From NCBI GenBank assembly GCA_026225945.1, contig JAMJFZ010002475.1, positions 2,350,501-2,414,500 of the forward strand: a stretch of 64,000 nucleotides of DNA. The letters are read 5' to 3'. How positions within the stretch are numbered: position 1 is the stretch's first letter; each line of letters begins with the position of its first letter. Shown here in pieces: positions 1 through 12,153 of the stretch. This stretch comes from Cricetomys ansorgei. Its lineage: Eukaryota; Chordata; Mammalia; Rodentia; Nesomyidae. The position numbers were made by a program, and so were the translations under genes. The notes under the pieces are model-generated. The model had not been told where the DNA came from. It searched no databases and saw nothing but the letters and a program-made list of their open reading frames with translations.

Positions 1-1147
1 AGATAGCAGACGTAAATGGCGCCCCTAAAACAGAGCGGCTGAGGGCCGAAGTGGGAAAGACATCTTAGTCCCTGTACCCAAGCTCAGGTGACCCCTAGCA
101 ACTGGAACTTCTGTCAGTGAGATAAACGACACAAGGCTCATGGCAGCAGGGGGCACTTCAGTTGGATCTTTGTGGCTGAGGGGCCTAGTCACTCGTGAGT
201 GGGTTGTGAGTGGAGGTGGCCAGACCAGCTGCATAGTGGGGGGGTGGGGGAGCCATCCTGCCCTGGGCTTCAGTTCTCCTCACCTGTAAGGTCAGATTCC
301 TTCTGGTACAGTAAAGGGGAGTTCAAGTCGGCCCGTGGTAGAAAAAAGCCCAGAGTGTTTTTCATGGAACAACGGATTCAGCTTTTTTACCCTACAAGTG
401 GGGCTGGTCTGGGTCATGAACGAGCTCCGTTCACTAGGCAGAATCCTACAGCTTTAGACAGCAGGCGGGAGCCAGTCAGAGCAACAGGCTGCCCGGCGTG
501 AGGGCGGTGCCTGGATGGGAGGGGCTTCACAGGTTCTCGGTGGATTCCTATGGGTGTTCTTCACAAGAGTGACAGCTGAGCTTCTGGGGCCTCCTCCTGG
601 GGTGAAAGGCTTGGGTGTGCCAAGGTGAGGGGCCGGCTGGTAAATGGCGGTATGGCTTGAGGGTCATAGAAGCCGCTGACAGACACCGCGACCACGCCCT
701 GTCCCAGTCAGGAGTCTTGGTGGTGTAGAACTGACTTCCTCTTTACACTGCGCAGGGAAGCAGGGTAGGGCCGGACCCCGTGCTCTTCGTCTGATGGACA
801 GGAAGGATCTCTGCCACTTCCCTCAACTGTCCTGAGCTCCACGGGAAGACTCTTCTAGCAGGGAGACAGTGGATGGGTGACACCCCCCAGGCCTCAGTAG
901 GTCCGTAATATGGAGGGGCCCGTGAATATAGCTCGTCTCTAAAGAGAAGGGTAGATCTTCCAGGCGAGAGAAAGATACTTATTTCTCCTCTCAAGCAAAG
1001 CAGGATACAAGTGTGGCGTAGCCGGGGAGCTCACTGACAGGCGGCCAGGAGGCAAGTGCAATGTCCCTCGTCCCGGGACTATATGGCAAAGAGGCCAGTC
1101 TGGCCTATGACGCGGGGGGCGGGAGGAGGGCTGGGCAGCTTAGTTAC

Positions 1148-1166
1148 CATGTGATGATGTCACATG
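1148..1166. promoter_or_regulatory. CATGTGA-TCACATG palindrome with CRE-like core
   Basis: Perfect inverted repeat CATGTGA and TCACATG around a 5-base spacer. Both arms are E-box/M-box type bHLH sites, and TGATGTCA (1,155-1,162) resembles a CRE. A TGACGT half site follows at 1,181. Binding is inferred only. Confidence 0.3.
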
Positions 1167-1439
1167 CCAGTTCCATACGATGACGTTTGGGGATCCTACG
1201 TGGAAGGGAGGTAGCACTGGCAAGACCGGGGACGGGACCCGGAAGGGAGGAGCTTGGAACCAGCACGGCCTCCTTATGCGGAAGGAAAGATGTCACAGGG
1301 TCACTTAGTCAGGCTTGGAAAACCCTGTTGTAATATAGAGCAAGCCTCGGCAGCATGGGACCTGAGCAGTTGGGCCACGTCCTGGTCACGGCAGGACGTA
1401 GTGCCTTGACCCATGGTGCTTGTCAAAGAGTAACATGTT

Positions 1440-1619
1440 GCCGGGCGGACGGTGGCGCACTCCTTTAATCCCAGCACTCGGGAGGCAGGGGCAGGCGGAT
1501 CTCTGTGAGTTCAAGGCCAGCCTGGTCTATGGAGTGAGTTCCAGGGCAGCTGAAGCTACAACGGAAAAACCCTGTCTCAAAAAAACCAACTCCCCGCCTC
1601 CCCCGACAGCAACAAAAAA
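1440..1619 (+). mobile_element. B1 SINE
   Basis: Starts GCCGGGCGGACGGTGGCG, contains TTTAATCCCAGCACTCGGGA and the right half GAGTTCAAGGCCAGCCTGG, and ends CCCTGTCTC plus an A-rich tail. Flanks GAGTAACATGTT (1,428) and GAGTAATATCTT (about 1,621) look like an aged target-site duplication. Confidence 0.92.
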
Positions 1620-2085
1620 GGAGTAATATCTTGCAGAATCGTCAGTGGACTGGGCAGAAAGGGACACACTGGTTCAGCGATCGCTGTGGGCCAGCTTGGG
1701 CATTAACTTTTGCTTCTAGGGGATTTCATTTTCTTCCCCCCCCCCCCAGCCCTCAGTCAGCGCCAGGAGCAGCTCACTTCAGGTCTGGGGACTCGCACGA
1801 CTCAGGTCCTCCCCAAACGGATGCACGTGCTTCAGGGTTTGCCCCTGTTGGACCTCTCCGGACCAGGCTCCCATACTAGCCATTCTGGGTGCGCACATGC
1901 TCAGCTTCTCTTCTCTTTTAAGAGCCTCCTAGCCTCTAGCCTTGCACCACTATCTCTGGAAATGTCTTTCAGTTCCACACGGTTCTAGCCGGCTCTACCG
2001 GGGTGCTTGGCCATTTCTCAACAGCCTTCTCTTCCCCAGTCCAGACTGCAGGCCTCCCGGTCGAGGCATCTAGCCACACATCCTG

Positions 2086-2455
2086 TCGTGTGGTTTGGAT
2101 GTGGAATGCTTCCCGTGGGCTCCGTGTTTTGAACGCTCGGTCCTCAGCCGGTGGCGCTGTTTGGGAAGGTTGTCAAGCCACGGGGGATGGAGCCTCGCTG
2201 GAGGAAGCGGATCACTAAGGGGTGGGCCTTGAGGATGATGGCCTCCCTCTACTTCCTCTTTATACTTTGCTTTCTGAGTGTGGACACAATGTGACCAGCC
2301 TGCCTCCTGCTCCTGCCACGTCTCCTCTGCCATGGCCCCACCACGACACACTGTGCCCCTTGGGATCTGCGAGCCAAAACAGTCCCTTTCTCCCTTAAGT
2401 GGCTTTTGCCAGAGTATATTATTACACCCCCAGGAAAAGAAAATAAGACATCGCC
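2086..2455 (+). mobile_element. MaLR-type rodent LTR, diverged
   Basis: Starts TGTGGTTTGGATGTGGAATG and has the internal pattern of a solo MaLR LTR (CGGTCCTCAGCCGGTGG, GCTGTTTGGGAAGG, GAGGAAGCGGATCACT). It ends with a degraded polyadenylation region, CTGCGAGCCAAAACAGTCCC then TTAAGTGGCTTTTGCCAGAG. The exact subfamily is uncertain. Confidence 0.6.
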
Positions 2456-5400
2456 AGTGTCTGCCATGCCTCTGGTTTGGAAAATGACAAAGTTAGAAAC
2501 GACTCATTGTTCGTGGAATGAGGGGCTGCCACTGAGATTAGTTGTTGAGAAGCCTCTGTTGGGCACGGCTCCGCTGGCTTCTTTGAGAAAAAGTGCCTGT
2601 GCGTGCTAAGTAAGGACTCTGAGCCGTATCTCACGCAGTACCGGACAGCAGAGGCTCCGTGAATGTCCCGTTCCTCTTTCCAGATCTTAGTTCTTGCCTT
2701 AGTAAAAGGAAGTACTCATCTTGGATCCACGGGTGACCTAGATCGGACTGTGTTTCTGAGAAGCTAGTCCTGGACTGGGGCACTAAATGAGGCATCCTTT
2801 GCCTCCTCTGAGACCTATCTCCAGGTCCCATGGCACCCCCTTCAGATGTCAGGCTTGTCAGCCAGGCCCTACCCCAGGCCCTTGAGACTTTTCAGGGTGC
2901 TAGGGCCTCCCTTCGCTGACGGACCAGACTCGGCCCAGTGCACGCACCCACTTGCTGGTCCGGAGATCTGTGGCTGCGTTTCCTATCTGGTAGCTGGCTG
3001 GCTACTCTCCGTTGCTTCAGAGCTATGGGGGCATTTACTATCCGTGCTCTGGTGTCCTCGGGGGAGCTTAGAACACCAGAGGAGAGAGGGGAGAAACACT
3101 GAGGGGCAGTCCGCTGAAATCTAAGCAGGCATCACAGCACCGCCTCCTAGCGGTAGTTGGAGAGGCGTCATCTGCCTGGGGGCCGGCTTCCCCATTCCAC
3201 CCTGTCTTCTCAGTGAAGTGGCTCCCGGTGGGCAGAGCCTGGATGGAGTGCCAGCTAACCCTAACAGAGACAGGGCAGATGTGCCTCTGGCCCTGCTGCC
3301 CGCAGGAAAGCTCCCGGGTGCCTGTGGGCACACCAGCCACACCCAAGTGTGGGGTAGCCCCTTGGGTCTCTCAGCATGAGCTGCTGGAAGGTGGTGACGG
3401 CAGCTGTCACACAGGGCCAGCTGCCCCTCCCTCCCTCCCTCCGTTCAGTTTAGCACCCAGACTCTCAGTAGACAGATTGCTGTTTCCATGCCAACCGGAG
3501 AGGACACCCCCACCCTCCGTCTCACACAGCACTGAAGACCAAAGATAGGATGGGGGGGCTGCACATCTTAGCCCCTACATCCACTTGTGGGTAGTAGAAG
3601 CGGGACTTTGGGAGTTGGGGGACCCTGTTCTCCCCTGATCCCTTTGAGGGAGCTCCCTAGGCTCACTCAGGCCCCAGGGACAAGCCAGTAGAGTATTAAG
3701 AGGGAAGGTTCCTCTGGTGACACGCTCCTGATGAGAGTATCCGCACGTGAGCAGGCCTCCTGAGGAGGAGGTTCAGCTTCCGTTCATGTCAGGAAAAGTG
3801 ACACAGGGCTGCAGGCCCAGGGACATGGCTCGTGACGGGGATCCTCAGAGCATTCCTATTTGACAAACCTCCATTCTTGCCCAGCCCACCACCCGCACCA
3901 AATGAGAGTCCCATACAGGCTGGATCACCTTCGAGCTTGGTTGCATGGATATTGGCCTCAGGGTCCTGGGATGAATCTGGAGACAGGGAAGATGCCTGGA
4001 GACTTTATTTCCAGTCCAGTCTGGTTAGCACTCTCCTCCTCTTCCTGCAAACTTAAATGCCTGCCGCTTCGACAGCCCGGAGGACCAGGTTAGGGAGGCT
4101 AATGGTTAAGTGAGCCCTACTGCCCTGGAGCGCATCTTTGGAACAGCGCAGCCATGGGTGGACTGGAGCTGAGGTGGGGCTGCTGCCTAACCCTCTGTGC
4201 CGGATCTCACTCGTGCTCAGAGCGCCTGCCCTCCCCCCTCACCCGCCCAGGGCAGCTGCTTCCACACAACTGCTCCTACACCTCACCTACTCACCAAACC
4301 TGGACCTTGCAGTTCTGTGGGTGCTCAGGGTACTGAAGCAGATGGTATGACTTGGCCTACTATCCCGGCTCCAAGGCCATGGCTCGAGGCCCCCGTTCCC
4401 GTTTTGTCTGCCCACCACTTGGCGCCATCCATTACCTTATTTTTGTCTCTGGATCTGCCGCAGGCTTCCCGAGCAGAGAGCCTGCCTACCCTTAAATCTC
4501 AGGTCCCTCCCGAGCCGTTCGATATACCTTCTGTGTGACCTCTTCTAACCAGCTTTCATTCTTAGGACTTTGAGGGGCTTATAGGGAGGAGCCCAGAAGT
4601 GGCAGCTAGTCCCTGCTTGAGGTGGGGGGAGGGCAGACAGGAGGAACAAGCAAACTCAGCTTCAGAGAAGTTGGGGCAGGGGTATATAATCCTACCAAGT
4701 TCAGCAGTCAACCTCTGCTTACCCACGTCCCTCTAAGTGCCCGGGGACAAGTGCAATGTTCACAGAAACTGCGCAGGCCAGGCCTGCCACTTCAAACAGC
4801 AAGGACTGTTTAAACAAGATAAGAGGCTGTGGGTAAAACTATACCACAGGCTCTGATAACACGGGGCACGCTCATGCTCATTCTGAACCTGCCAGAAACA
4901 GCAGGAACTACTTCCTGCCTCACGTAGCAGGGGAGCCTCCAGCCACCTTCTGTTTACCTATACAGTGTGGAGGGGGCTGTGGTGACTCTAAATGGTAACA
5001 ACTGAAGCTACCTCCTGATCCTACCCCATCCCAGGGTAATGGATGACGAAAGGGTCCTCATTGGGATCTATAGGTTTGGAGCCCCCTGACTTTGCAACCC
5101 AGGAAAATCTGTGCGTGGACCCCAAGTCTTTTCATCTGTGTGGTGGGGCCGCCCCTTGCAGGGCATGGGGCTCACAGGCTGCATGAGCTGTGCTCTGGTA
5201 CACAACCCTGAGCAGGCTCTACGCCATCTGCTCATGGCTAATGCCCTCCTGTTTCTATTTAGTTTGTCCGCGGTAACCTCACAGATCTCTCTCTACATCC
5301 TTCTGCACAGAGAGCTTGGAGCCTAGGATATACCAGGTGAATTGCTTGCCCTAGATCCCTAGGAGTTGGATGAGGGACTTGGGGAGAAATCGGAGTTGTA

Positions 5401-8400
5401 TTACAGAGTCAGCCTGGACCTGGGCCATCCAGATGGACACAGGTGTCCACATGACACATCAGAATGACTTCCAGGCTATAGCTCTACCAACCCTCAGGCC
5501 CCAGTATTAGCTAGAGATAGTACCTACAGTACTTTTGCTGTTGCTGTTTTAAACTTACCTGGCAGAGCTCTCTAGGGTTATTGGGTATAGCTATCAGACA
5601 TTGCTCTGTTTAATCAGTGGCCTCTCAGAGTAGGCCCAGCACCCCATAAGTTAACCTGCTTTGCTTTTTGTTTTTACTACATCTTAGAACCAATGACTGA
5701 CAGGGCCTGATGATTCTTTCTGTTCTAATAGCTGTTGGTCCAAGCCCCAGGGGAGGCAGAACCACAGGGTATGGCCTGGGCGGGCAGCGGGCGTCATATA
5801 CCCAAAGGTTGTGTTTTAAGGACATTCCAAGACTCCTAGGTTTAGAACAGAACACTCCCAAGAGGTGCTAGGCACATTTACCCCCGAGAGGAGCTGAAGC
5901 CCAAGTCCTGTTCTGCGGTCCATGACCAGCAGGTGGGTGGCACTCGGTGTGTGTGTAGGGACTCATACTGTGGCTGCAGCTCTGGCTTACAGATTCTCCT
6001 ACCCAGCAGGGAGGCACTATCCTCACATAGTCTTAGTCTGCCTTTGCTTCTGCTGTTAAATCTTGCTGGCTGGATATAAGACCCCCTGCTGCCAGTCACT
6101 AACAGGAAGTTAACAGACAGCAGCAGGAAGCGGGTGTCTTACAGGCTGGAGGGCTGTCAATACAGATGCAGGCCTGTGACCGAAAAAGGATTGCACCAGG
6201 CACCCCCTGTTGGTTCTCCAGGGGATACCTGGGGCTCACAGCTCAACTCATCACCTGGACTGTACAGCGGGAGTGTGTGTAGCAGTAGAGCCTCCCCCCA
6301 CCCCCTCCTGTAGGCAACAAAGCTTGTGAGAGCCTTTGCAGTAGGCCTGGGCAATTCCTTTGAGGTACCTGGGCCGACGCTGAATACTCTGCCTCTGGAT
6401 AGCTGTCAAGGGTTAGGGTTAGGGTCTCTAATTGTTAAGTGGGAAAACTGTTTTTTTTTTTTCTTTCAGTTTTTGGATTAAATAAATCTCTTAAAATAAT
6501 AATAATCTGTGTCTTAAATCCCAGAGCTGTTCTGATGTGTGCATAATGATCATGACTGATGCACTCAGGAAATTAATTACCCGCTAGCCAGAGCAGCTGA
6601 GCGGAGAGGAGGCAGAGGCTACCTTGCCTTGAATTTCTTGGTACAGCTCAGAGCAGGGCATCTTTCTGAGTATGCGGGGTGATAATCCTGGCAAGGAAAG
6701 GGTGCAGGCCAGGGGCGGAAGCCACAGCGGCCCCCTGGCTCGCATCACAGTGGATTTGGACCACACCTCTCGCCCCGGGCGGCGAGGAGGGGAGGGGCGG
6801 CGCAGGGGACTAGATGCAACGCTGGAGACTCAGTCCTGTTTCTACATTCTCTGTCCTCAGTACAAGGCGCCATCCACAGAACTGTGCTCTCCACAGCCCC
6901 AGACAGCCTCTCGGGTTCTGCCTTTGCTGGTTGCCCCAACGGTACCCCACAGCTCTTGGGCTGGATTCTCTATGGTCCAGATCAGACTTGCCATCTGACC
7001 ACTGTCCCAATCTGTTCAGGCCCTGTTGCTCATCTCTGGCCCCCTATGCTCTCCTGCAAGCTGTTTCCAAGGCAGAAGGGCCCCCTCCCAACTTCTCTGG
7101 TCCAGCTCAGCTGCTTCTGGGGACTTCCACAGACCCTCTCGGGGGCTACTTAATGCCGTCTCCACGTCACTCAGAGAAAGAACACGATGACTGCCACTTC
7201 TCTGTATCTCGAGCTTACTGGGCTCGGGACCTGCGCATGCTAGGTCCCGAATGACCCGCCCATGCTAGGTCCTGAATGACACTCGGGACTTGGTTCTCTC
7301 AGCTGGAGGAGGACGCCAGAAGGGCCCAGCCTGAGCCGGCGGGATCTCAGATTAGCTTACAGAGAGAAGGCGGAACTCCGTTTTACAGCTGTTTCTCTAC
7401 ACAGCAGAGTTCTCTTAAAACTTGTGAAAAGAGAGCTGGCAGTGAGGGCCAAGCAAAGAGTTACTCGGGCAGAGGATCTTTTTCCAGCGGGATAATGTCA
7501 ACAGAAACAGTGTGTGGTCAGTGGGTCAGGAGAAATCTCCAAGGAGCCGCAGAGGATGGTGTAGGCGCATTACCCTGCTCCTCAAAAACATGCAAACGGT
7601 GACTTCTATAACTTATCACCGCCAGGTCTAGCCCCTTGGCAGGATCCTCCCAGTAAGGTGCCCTGTCTGTTGGTTTAAAAAAAAAAAGAGAGAGAGAGCT
7701 GGCTGGGTGGGGATGGGAAACGGGACTGACACATAGTAAAGTCGGCTAGTTCTGTGATGCGGGATTTTGACACCTGGCAGATCTGAAGCTATGCCTATGG
7801 TGACATCGGGCAGCTCGAGTCTTCCTGAAGATGAAGCGAGGAGCTGGCAAAAGCCATATCCAGCTGCTGGGCTGGCACCCTGAGGGCTGGTGGTTATGGG
7901 ACACGCTCCTCTGCAATGGGGTGAGCACCGGGAACGGGGACTTGTCCCCCTTCCCACCCAAACCAGGGCAGAAGCTGGGCGTCACCCTGCTGCAGTACAG
8001 TCAACAGTCTCAGGGAAGATCCAAGACCATAGTGCTCGTCTCTCTGTGAGTTCTGAAAAGGTATATGAGAGTTACCATGGCGGAAACGACGGGACAGTAG
8101 AGTCGGCATCTTGCTTACCACGATGCACCTGTTTTATTCTGGTCCTCTCTGCCTCTCACTTCTGTAGAGTCTGTCAGGGCTGTGCCACACAGGGAGCGCC
8201 AGTCCTTGAGACCCAAGCCCCTCCGCCATGCTACCTCACAAGTTTTGAGGCCAGGTCTCTGGCATCCCAGGGTCATGATCTGTGGCTACCACAAACTGAC
8301 TGCACTTGGTCCACAAGTCTCTCCTGAATGATTCTAAACACTAGACTCTACTGTTGGAGCCATGCCTTTAACTGGGTCAGGAGAGGGAGGCACTGTGGGG

Positions 8401-8510
8401 ATGCACTGTCCTGAGCATTCCTGGGGTCCTGCTACGGACCGCTGCGGGGCATGCCAGCCTAGATGGTCACTCGAGTCTCCCATGTGCCTTGGGGCTGGAA
8501 GATATGGGAA

Positions 8511-8905
8511 CGTTATGGCTTTGAGTATGAAATGTCTCAAAGGCTCATGCACTTTAAAACTCCACCCCCAGCCGGAACTCCACCCCCAGCTGAAAACTCC
8601 ACCCCCAGCCGGAACTCCACCCCCAGCTGAAACTCCACCCCCAGCTGGTAGGGCTGTTTTAGGAGATTGTGGAACAGTCTGGATTATGGGTTAACTAGCA
8701 GAGGTTGATGACCCATGGGGGAGGTCCCCGAGGTGGGATCTGCTTCTAGTTACTGCCCAAGCTCTGCTTCAAGATCTGACAAGAGGTGAACAAGCTGCTC
8801 TGCAGTCTCCTGCTGCTTCAGCAGCCAGACCCCGTGAGGGTGAACTGCCCCCTCTGTTGCCTGAGGCAAAATAAATCCTTCCCGCCCTTAAGTCATTCTG
8901 TTAGT
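8511..8905 (+). mobile_element. MaLR-type LTR with internal minisatellite
   Basis: The head GTTATGGCTTTGAGTATGAA and middle CAGCTGGTAGGGCTGTTTTA match the same LTR family as the copies at 43.6 and 45.1 kb. AATAAA is at 8,870-8,875, followed by CCTTCCCGCCCTTAAGTC, the usual tail. A short internal segment is expanded into a tandem repeat, listed separately. Confidence 0.6.
8556..8646 (+). repeat. 37-bp higher-order minisatellite inside LTR
   Basis: Alternating 20-base (AAAACTCCACCCCCAGCCGG) and 17-base (AACTCCACCCCCAGCTG) units, two full pairs plus a final half, nearly identical between pairs. Confidence 0.9.
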
Positions 8906-9149
8906 ATGGGGACGTGCCATGCAGGTACTCTGATAATATTCCTCATCGGAGAAACCGACTGGTTAAGGACATTAAATAGGCTATAAGGTCCCTTCCAATC
9001 TAGTCTGCACATGCTCGGAGAGGGGCATCCTCCATATCTGGCTGCTTCCCTTTTGGAATGCCTTCCTGTGGCCAGATGCAACCAGCTCCGTTATCAACAG
9101 GTCAAGAGCCCGACTTTCTGCAGGGACCTGGAACACCTCTCTACACCTC

Positions 9150-9298
9150 TTTGTGAGAGAGGTTCTCACTATGTAGCTCTGGCTGTCTTGGAACTCACTC
9201 TGTAGACCAGGCTAGCCCCCAGCTCGCAGAGATCCACCTTCCTCTGCCTCCCAAGTGCTGGGATTAAATGTGTACATCACCATGCCTGGCTCAATACC
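9150..9298 (-). mobile_element. B1 SINE
   Basis: Reverse-strand B1: TGGCTGTCTTGGAACTCACT, TGTAGACCAGGCT, CCTCCCAAGTGCTGGGATTA, ending in CATGCCTGGC. Confidence 0.85.
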
Positions 9299-9334
9299 TC
9301 ATTTAAAAGTAAGATATTTAAATATTTTTTTCCA

Positions 9335-9435
9335 GGTTGGTCTTTAACTTGTAAGCCTGCTTTAGCCTCTTGAGTGCTAGCTTACAGGCTTGTGCCACCA
9401 TCTCTGGCTTAAACTCCTTAAGACACTTTTTTTTG
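9335..9435 (-). mobile_element. Diverged B1-like fragment, left part
   Basis: CCAGGTTGGTCTTTAACTTG, CTTGAGTGCTAGCTTACAGG and GTGCCACCATCTCTGGC resemble an old B1 in reverse. It ends where the B2 begins. Confidence 0.5.
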
Positions 9436-9622
9436 AGGGTTGGAGAGATGGTTTAATGGTTAAGAGCACTTGCTGCTCTTGCAGAGAACCCAGGTTCAGT
9501 TCAATACGGTGGCTTGCAACCATCTGTATCTATAGTGCCAGGTGATCTGACCTCTGACCTCTGACAGACACATGTGATAGACATACATACACGCAGGCAA
9601 GACACTCACACACATAAGATTA
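9436..9622 (+). mobile_element. B2 SINE
   Basis: Starts GGTTGGAGAGATGGTTTAAT, carries the tRNA-like B box GAACCCAGGTTCAGTTC, continues through GCAACCATCTGTAT and ends in a CA-rich then A-rich tail. Confidence 0.88.
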
Positions 9623-9629
9623 TAAACTC

Positions 9630-9700
9630 AAGATAATCCTCCTGCCTCAGCTTCTTGAGAGCGGAGACCAACAGGCATGAGCTACTACACACGACTTAAA
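9630..9700 (-). mobile_element. Diverged B1-like fragment
   Basis: TCCTCCTGCCTCAGCTTCTT followed by AGGCATGAGCTACTACAC resembles the left half of an old B1 in reverse orientation. Confidence 0.45.
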
Positions 9701-10465
9701 ACTCTATCGAAAAGAAACTAAACCAGTCCCCCTTTAAGTCTACATATGATAAAGTGCATGGCCCACACTGTGACTTCAGACAGCCTCACAGGCTCTTCCC
9801 TTCTTTTGGGGCACCTGTTAGGGATCAGCACCCACGGGACCTCCCTCCGAGAAGCTAAAGCAGGATCCTCAGTCTCCAGCTCTTCCCAGGCCTTCCTGCC
9901 CTCTTACCCACTCCGCAGTGCCCGCTAAATGCCTCCTATGGCTGTAGCACGGGCCACGTGAACACTGGCTAGCCCTTGGCATGCTGGGTCTGACCTGTCC
10001 AAACGTGGGAAGGGGCTGCTGTCCTGAGAACCCAGGACCTAGACCACAGGCTGGTCTTGGCTGCCTGGCCCGGAGTGTGGCTGCTGTAGGGGTCCCCTAT
10101 CTGCAGAACTTGCACCTCAGCCCAAAGTAATATTCTACATCTGGCTGGGGGTAGTGGTGGTCTGGATTCTACTGACTAGCTTATCCACCAAGTGAGCGCA
10201 AGGCCTCCCTGTCTGCTGGTGAGCCTTGCTGAAGCTCAGCCTAACTTGTGGGGTTCGAGTGGCCACCACTGATCCTACATGGAAGCAAAAGGGGGAACAA
10301 CCCTGGCCACTATGCCCGCTAGCTCTAGAAAAGGGACAGGTATCCTCGGCAGCTTTTGAGAATTAAGCAGTAGCTGTGTACGACTGTCCTCTGTGCTGTC
10401 AGAATTTGGCTTATGTCATCTTGTAGTTCCTAGTCCTCCGCCCTACCCTAATGGGGCCTTGAATC

Positions 10466-10512
10466 AGCACAGCAGGCACACAGCAGGTACACACAGCAGG
10501 CACACAGCAGGC
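10466..10512. repeat. CACAGCAGG short tandem repeat
   Basis: Four or five imperfect copies of a CACAGCAGGCA/TA unit of about 10-14 bases. Confidence 0.7.
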
Positions 10513-10877
10513 CGCTATGGGACCGGGGGCAGTGAGCTCTCTGCGGGTTTCTGTACGTGAAAATTTGGCACTTTACAGCTATGGTTTTTAATCTGACTCT
10601 TCTAAAGTGTCCCTCCACCAGTAAGTGTCTGCTGGTGTCCATTCGCTGACCTGCAAAGGGAGAGGCTAGATGGCACAAGACTTGGAGTCCCGGGGGCTCC
10701 TACAGGTCACAGACATGGTCGTGGTTCCACATGCTGGGGCTATCTTATTCCTTGTTTACAAACCTCTTGTGGCCACCGAGTGACCTGTCTCTGTTACCTG
10801 AGGAGGACAAAGCCTCTGTCCTGTGTGTATCTCAGTCCGGGGGGCGGGGGGCTAGCTCAGTGAAAGTCCTCAGATGA

Positions 10878-10903
10878 GTGTGTGTGTGTGTGTGTGTGTG
10901 TGT
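10878..10903. repeat. (GT)n microsatellite
   Basis: Pure GT dinucleotide tract of 13 units. Confidence 0.95.
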
Positions 10904-11861
10904 ATGAAGGGGGCGGGCAGTCAAGATCTGTTGCTCACGAGATCAGTCAGAGGGTGTTGCACAAGAGAAGTGCCCATATGTCCCCAGGATGCATTCAGTC
11001 TCTGGCGGCACACCAAACAGAGCAACACCTGGTTTTGGAGTCTCCAGGGCCTGTCAGGGCTGCAAGGCGGTTGGGCACTCAGTCCGAACACCCGTCAAAT
11101 CCCGGGAATTGAGTGTACGAATCCTGGACACGCACGGCGCGGGCTCCTAGTATGTGCCTGCTGCCTCGCTCCACGGGGTGGGGCGGGTAGGTGTCTTGGA
11201 AATCTGTGCCTCGGAGGTGCTGCCCTGTGCTCACTGCAGCCCTCCCGCCCAGAAGCCTGTAGATGCTGAAGCTCTCCTTGGCAACAGGCTGACGCAGACG
11301 CCGGCGGGCGGGCTGGGGGTGGGGGTGGGGCGGTGGCTCCTTCTCTAGGCACAGGGACGGGAGGGGGGCACCATCAGCCTCTGGGAGAGGAAAGATGAGG
11401 AAGGAAAGGCCTTGGGGCTGAGCAGGGGAGGAGAGCTCCGAGGAACTGTGTACAGGGTCTTGGCACTGGCTCCAAACTTCATTGAGCTTTTGAAAAAAAA
11501 AAAAAAGTATGTTGTGGTCTGCTCTTGGCTGAGCCCTTGTTGGGGCTGGGACTTGGGAATTTCAGGGCATTCCGGGGAACAGGAGGCAGCTGGCAGTAGC
11601 CCTGTCTCTGCATCTGGCTGGAGGGAGACGGGAAAGGTGCTCACTGCCCGCCCTGGGCAGCGGTGGGAGGAGCCACGGGAGGGTATTGTCTTTCCGCAGC
11701 AGCCTGTTTGTTTTCTACGGTCAGATATCACTGGTGGAGCATGAAAGGTCAGGACCATTTGGGATCCGGTGAAGTTCCAGCTTCGCTAGGGTTTTCCATC
11801 AAGGATTTCCTTTTCTGGTGAACAACATTACTTCCACAGGCCCATGGGGATGAAAGAGAGG

Positions 11862-11920
11862 TGGGGGGGAGGGAGAGAGGGAGAGAGAGGGAGAGGGAAA
11901 GAGAAGGGGAGGGTGGAGGA

Positions 11921-11973
<53 letters not shown>

Positions 11974-12153
11974 AGAGAGAGAGAGATAGGGAGAGAAAGA
12001 GAGTGAGGGAGACAGGGAGACAGAGAGTGGAGAGGGGGAGAATGTGAGGGACAGGGGGAGAGAAATGGAGAGGGTGAGAGAGAGGGAGAGGGAAAGAGAA
12101 GGGGAGGGTGGAGGAGGGAAAGAGAGAGAGAGAGAGAGAGAAAGAGAAATGAA
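11862..12153. repeat. Polypurine GA-rich tract with internal duplication
   Basis: About 290 bases almost entirely purine on the plus strand (GA, GGA and GGGA motifs). A segment of more than 60 bases starting at 11,881 recurs at 12,076. All long frames here, in both directions, are simple-sequence artefacts. Confidence 0.93.

Noticed and set aside
7831..8327. Overlapping frames that looked like a small gene
   Set aside because: No splice signals, domain or known peptide, and both strands have similar frames.
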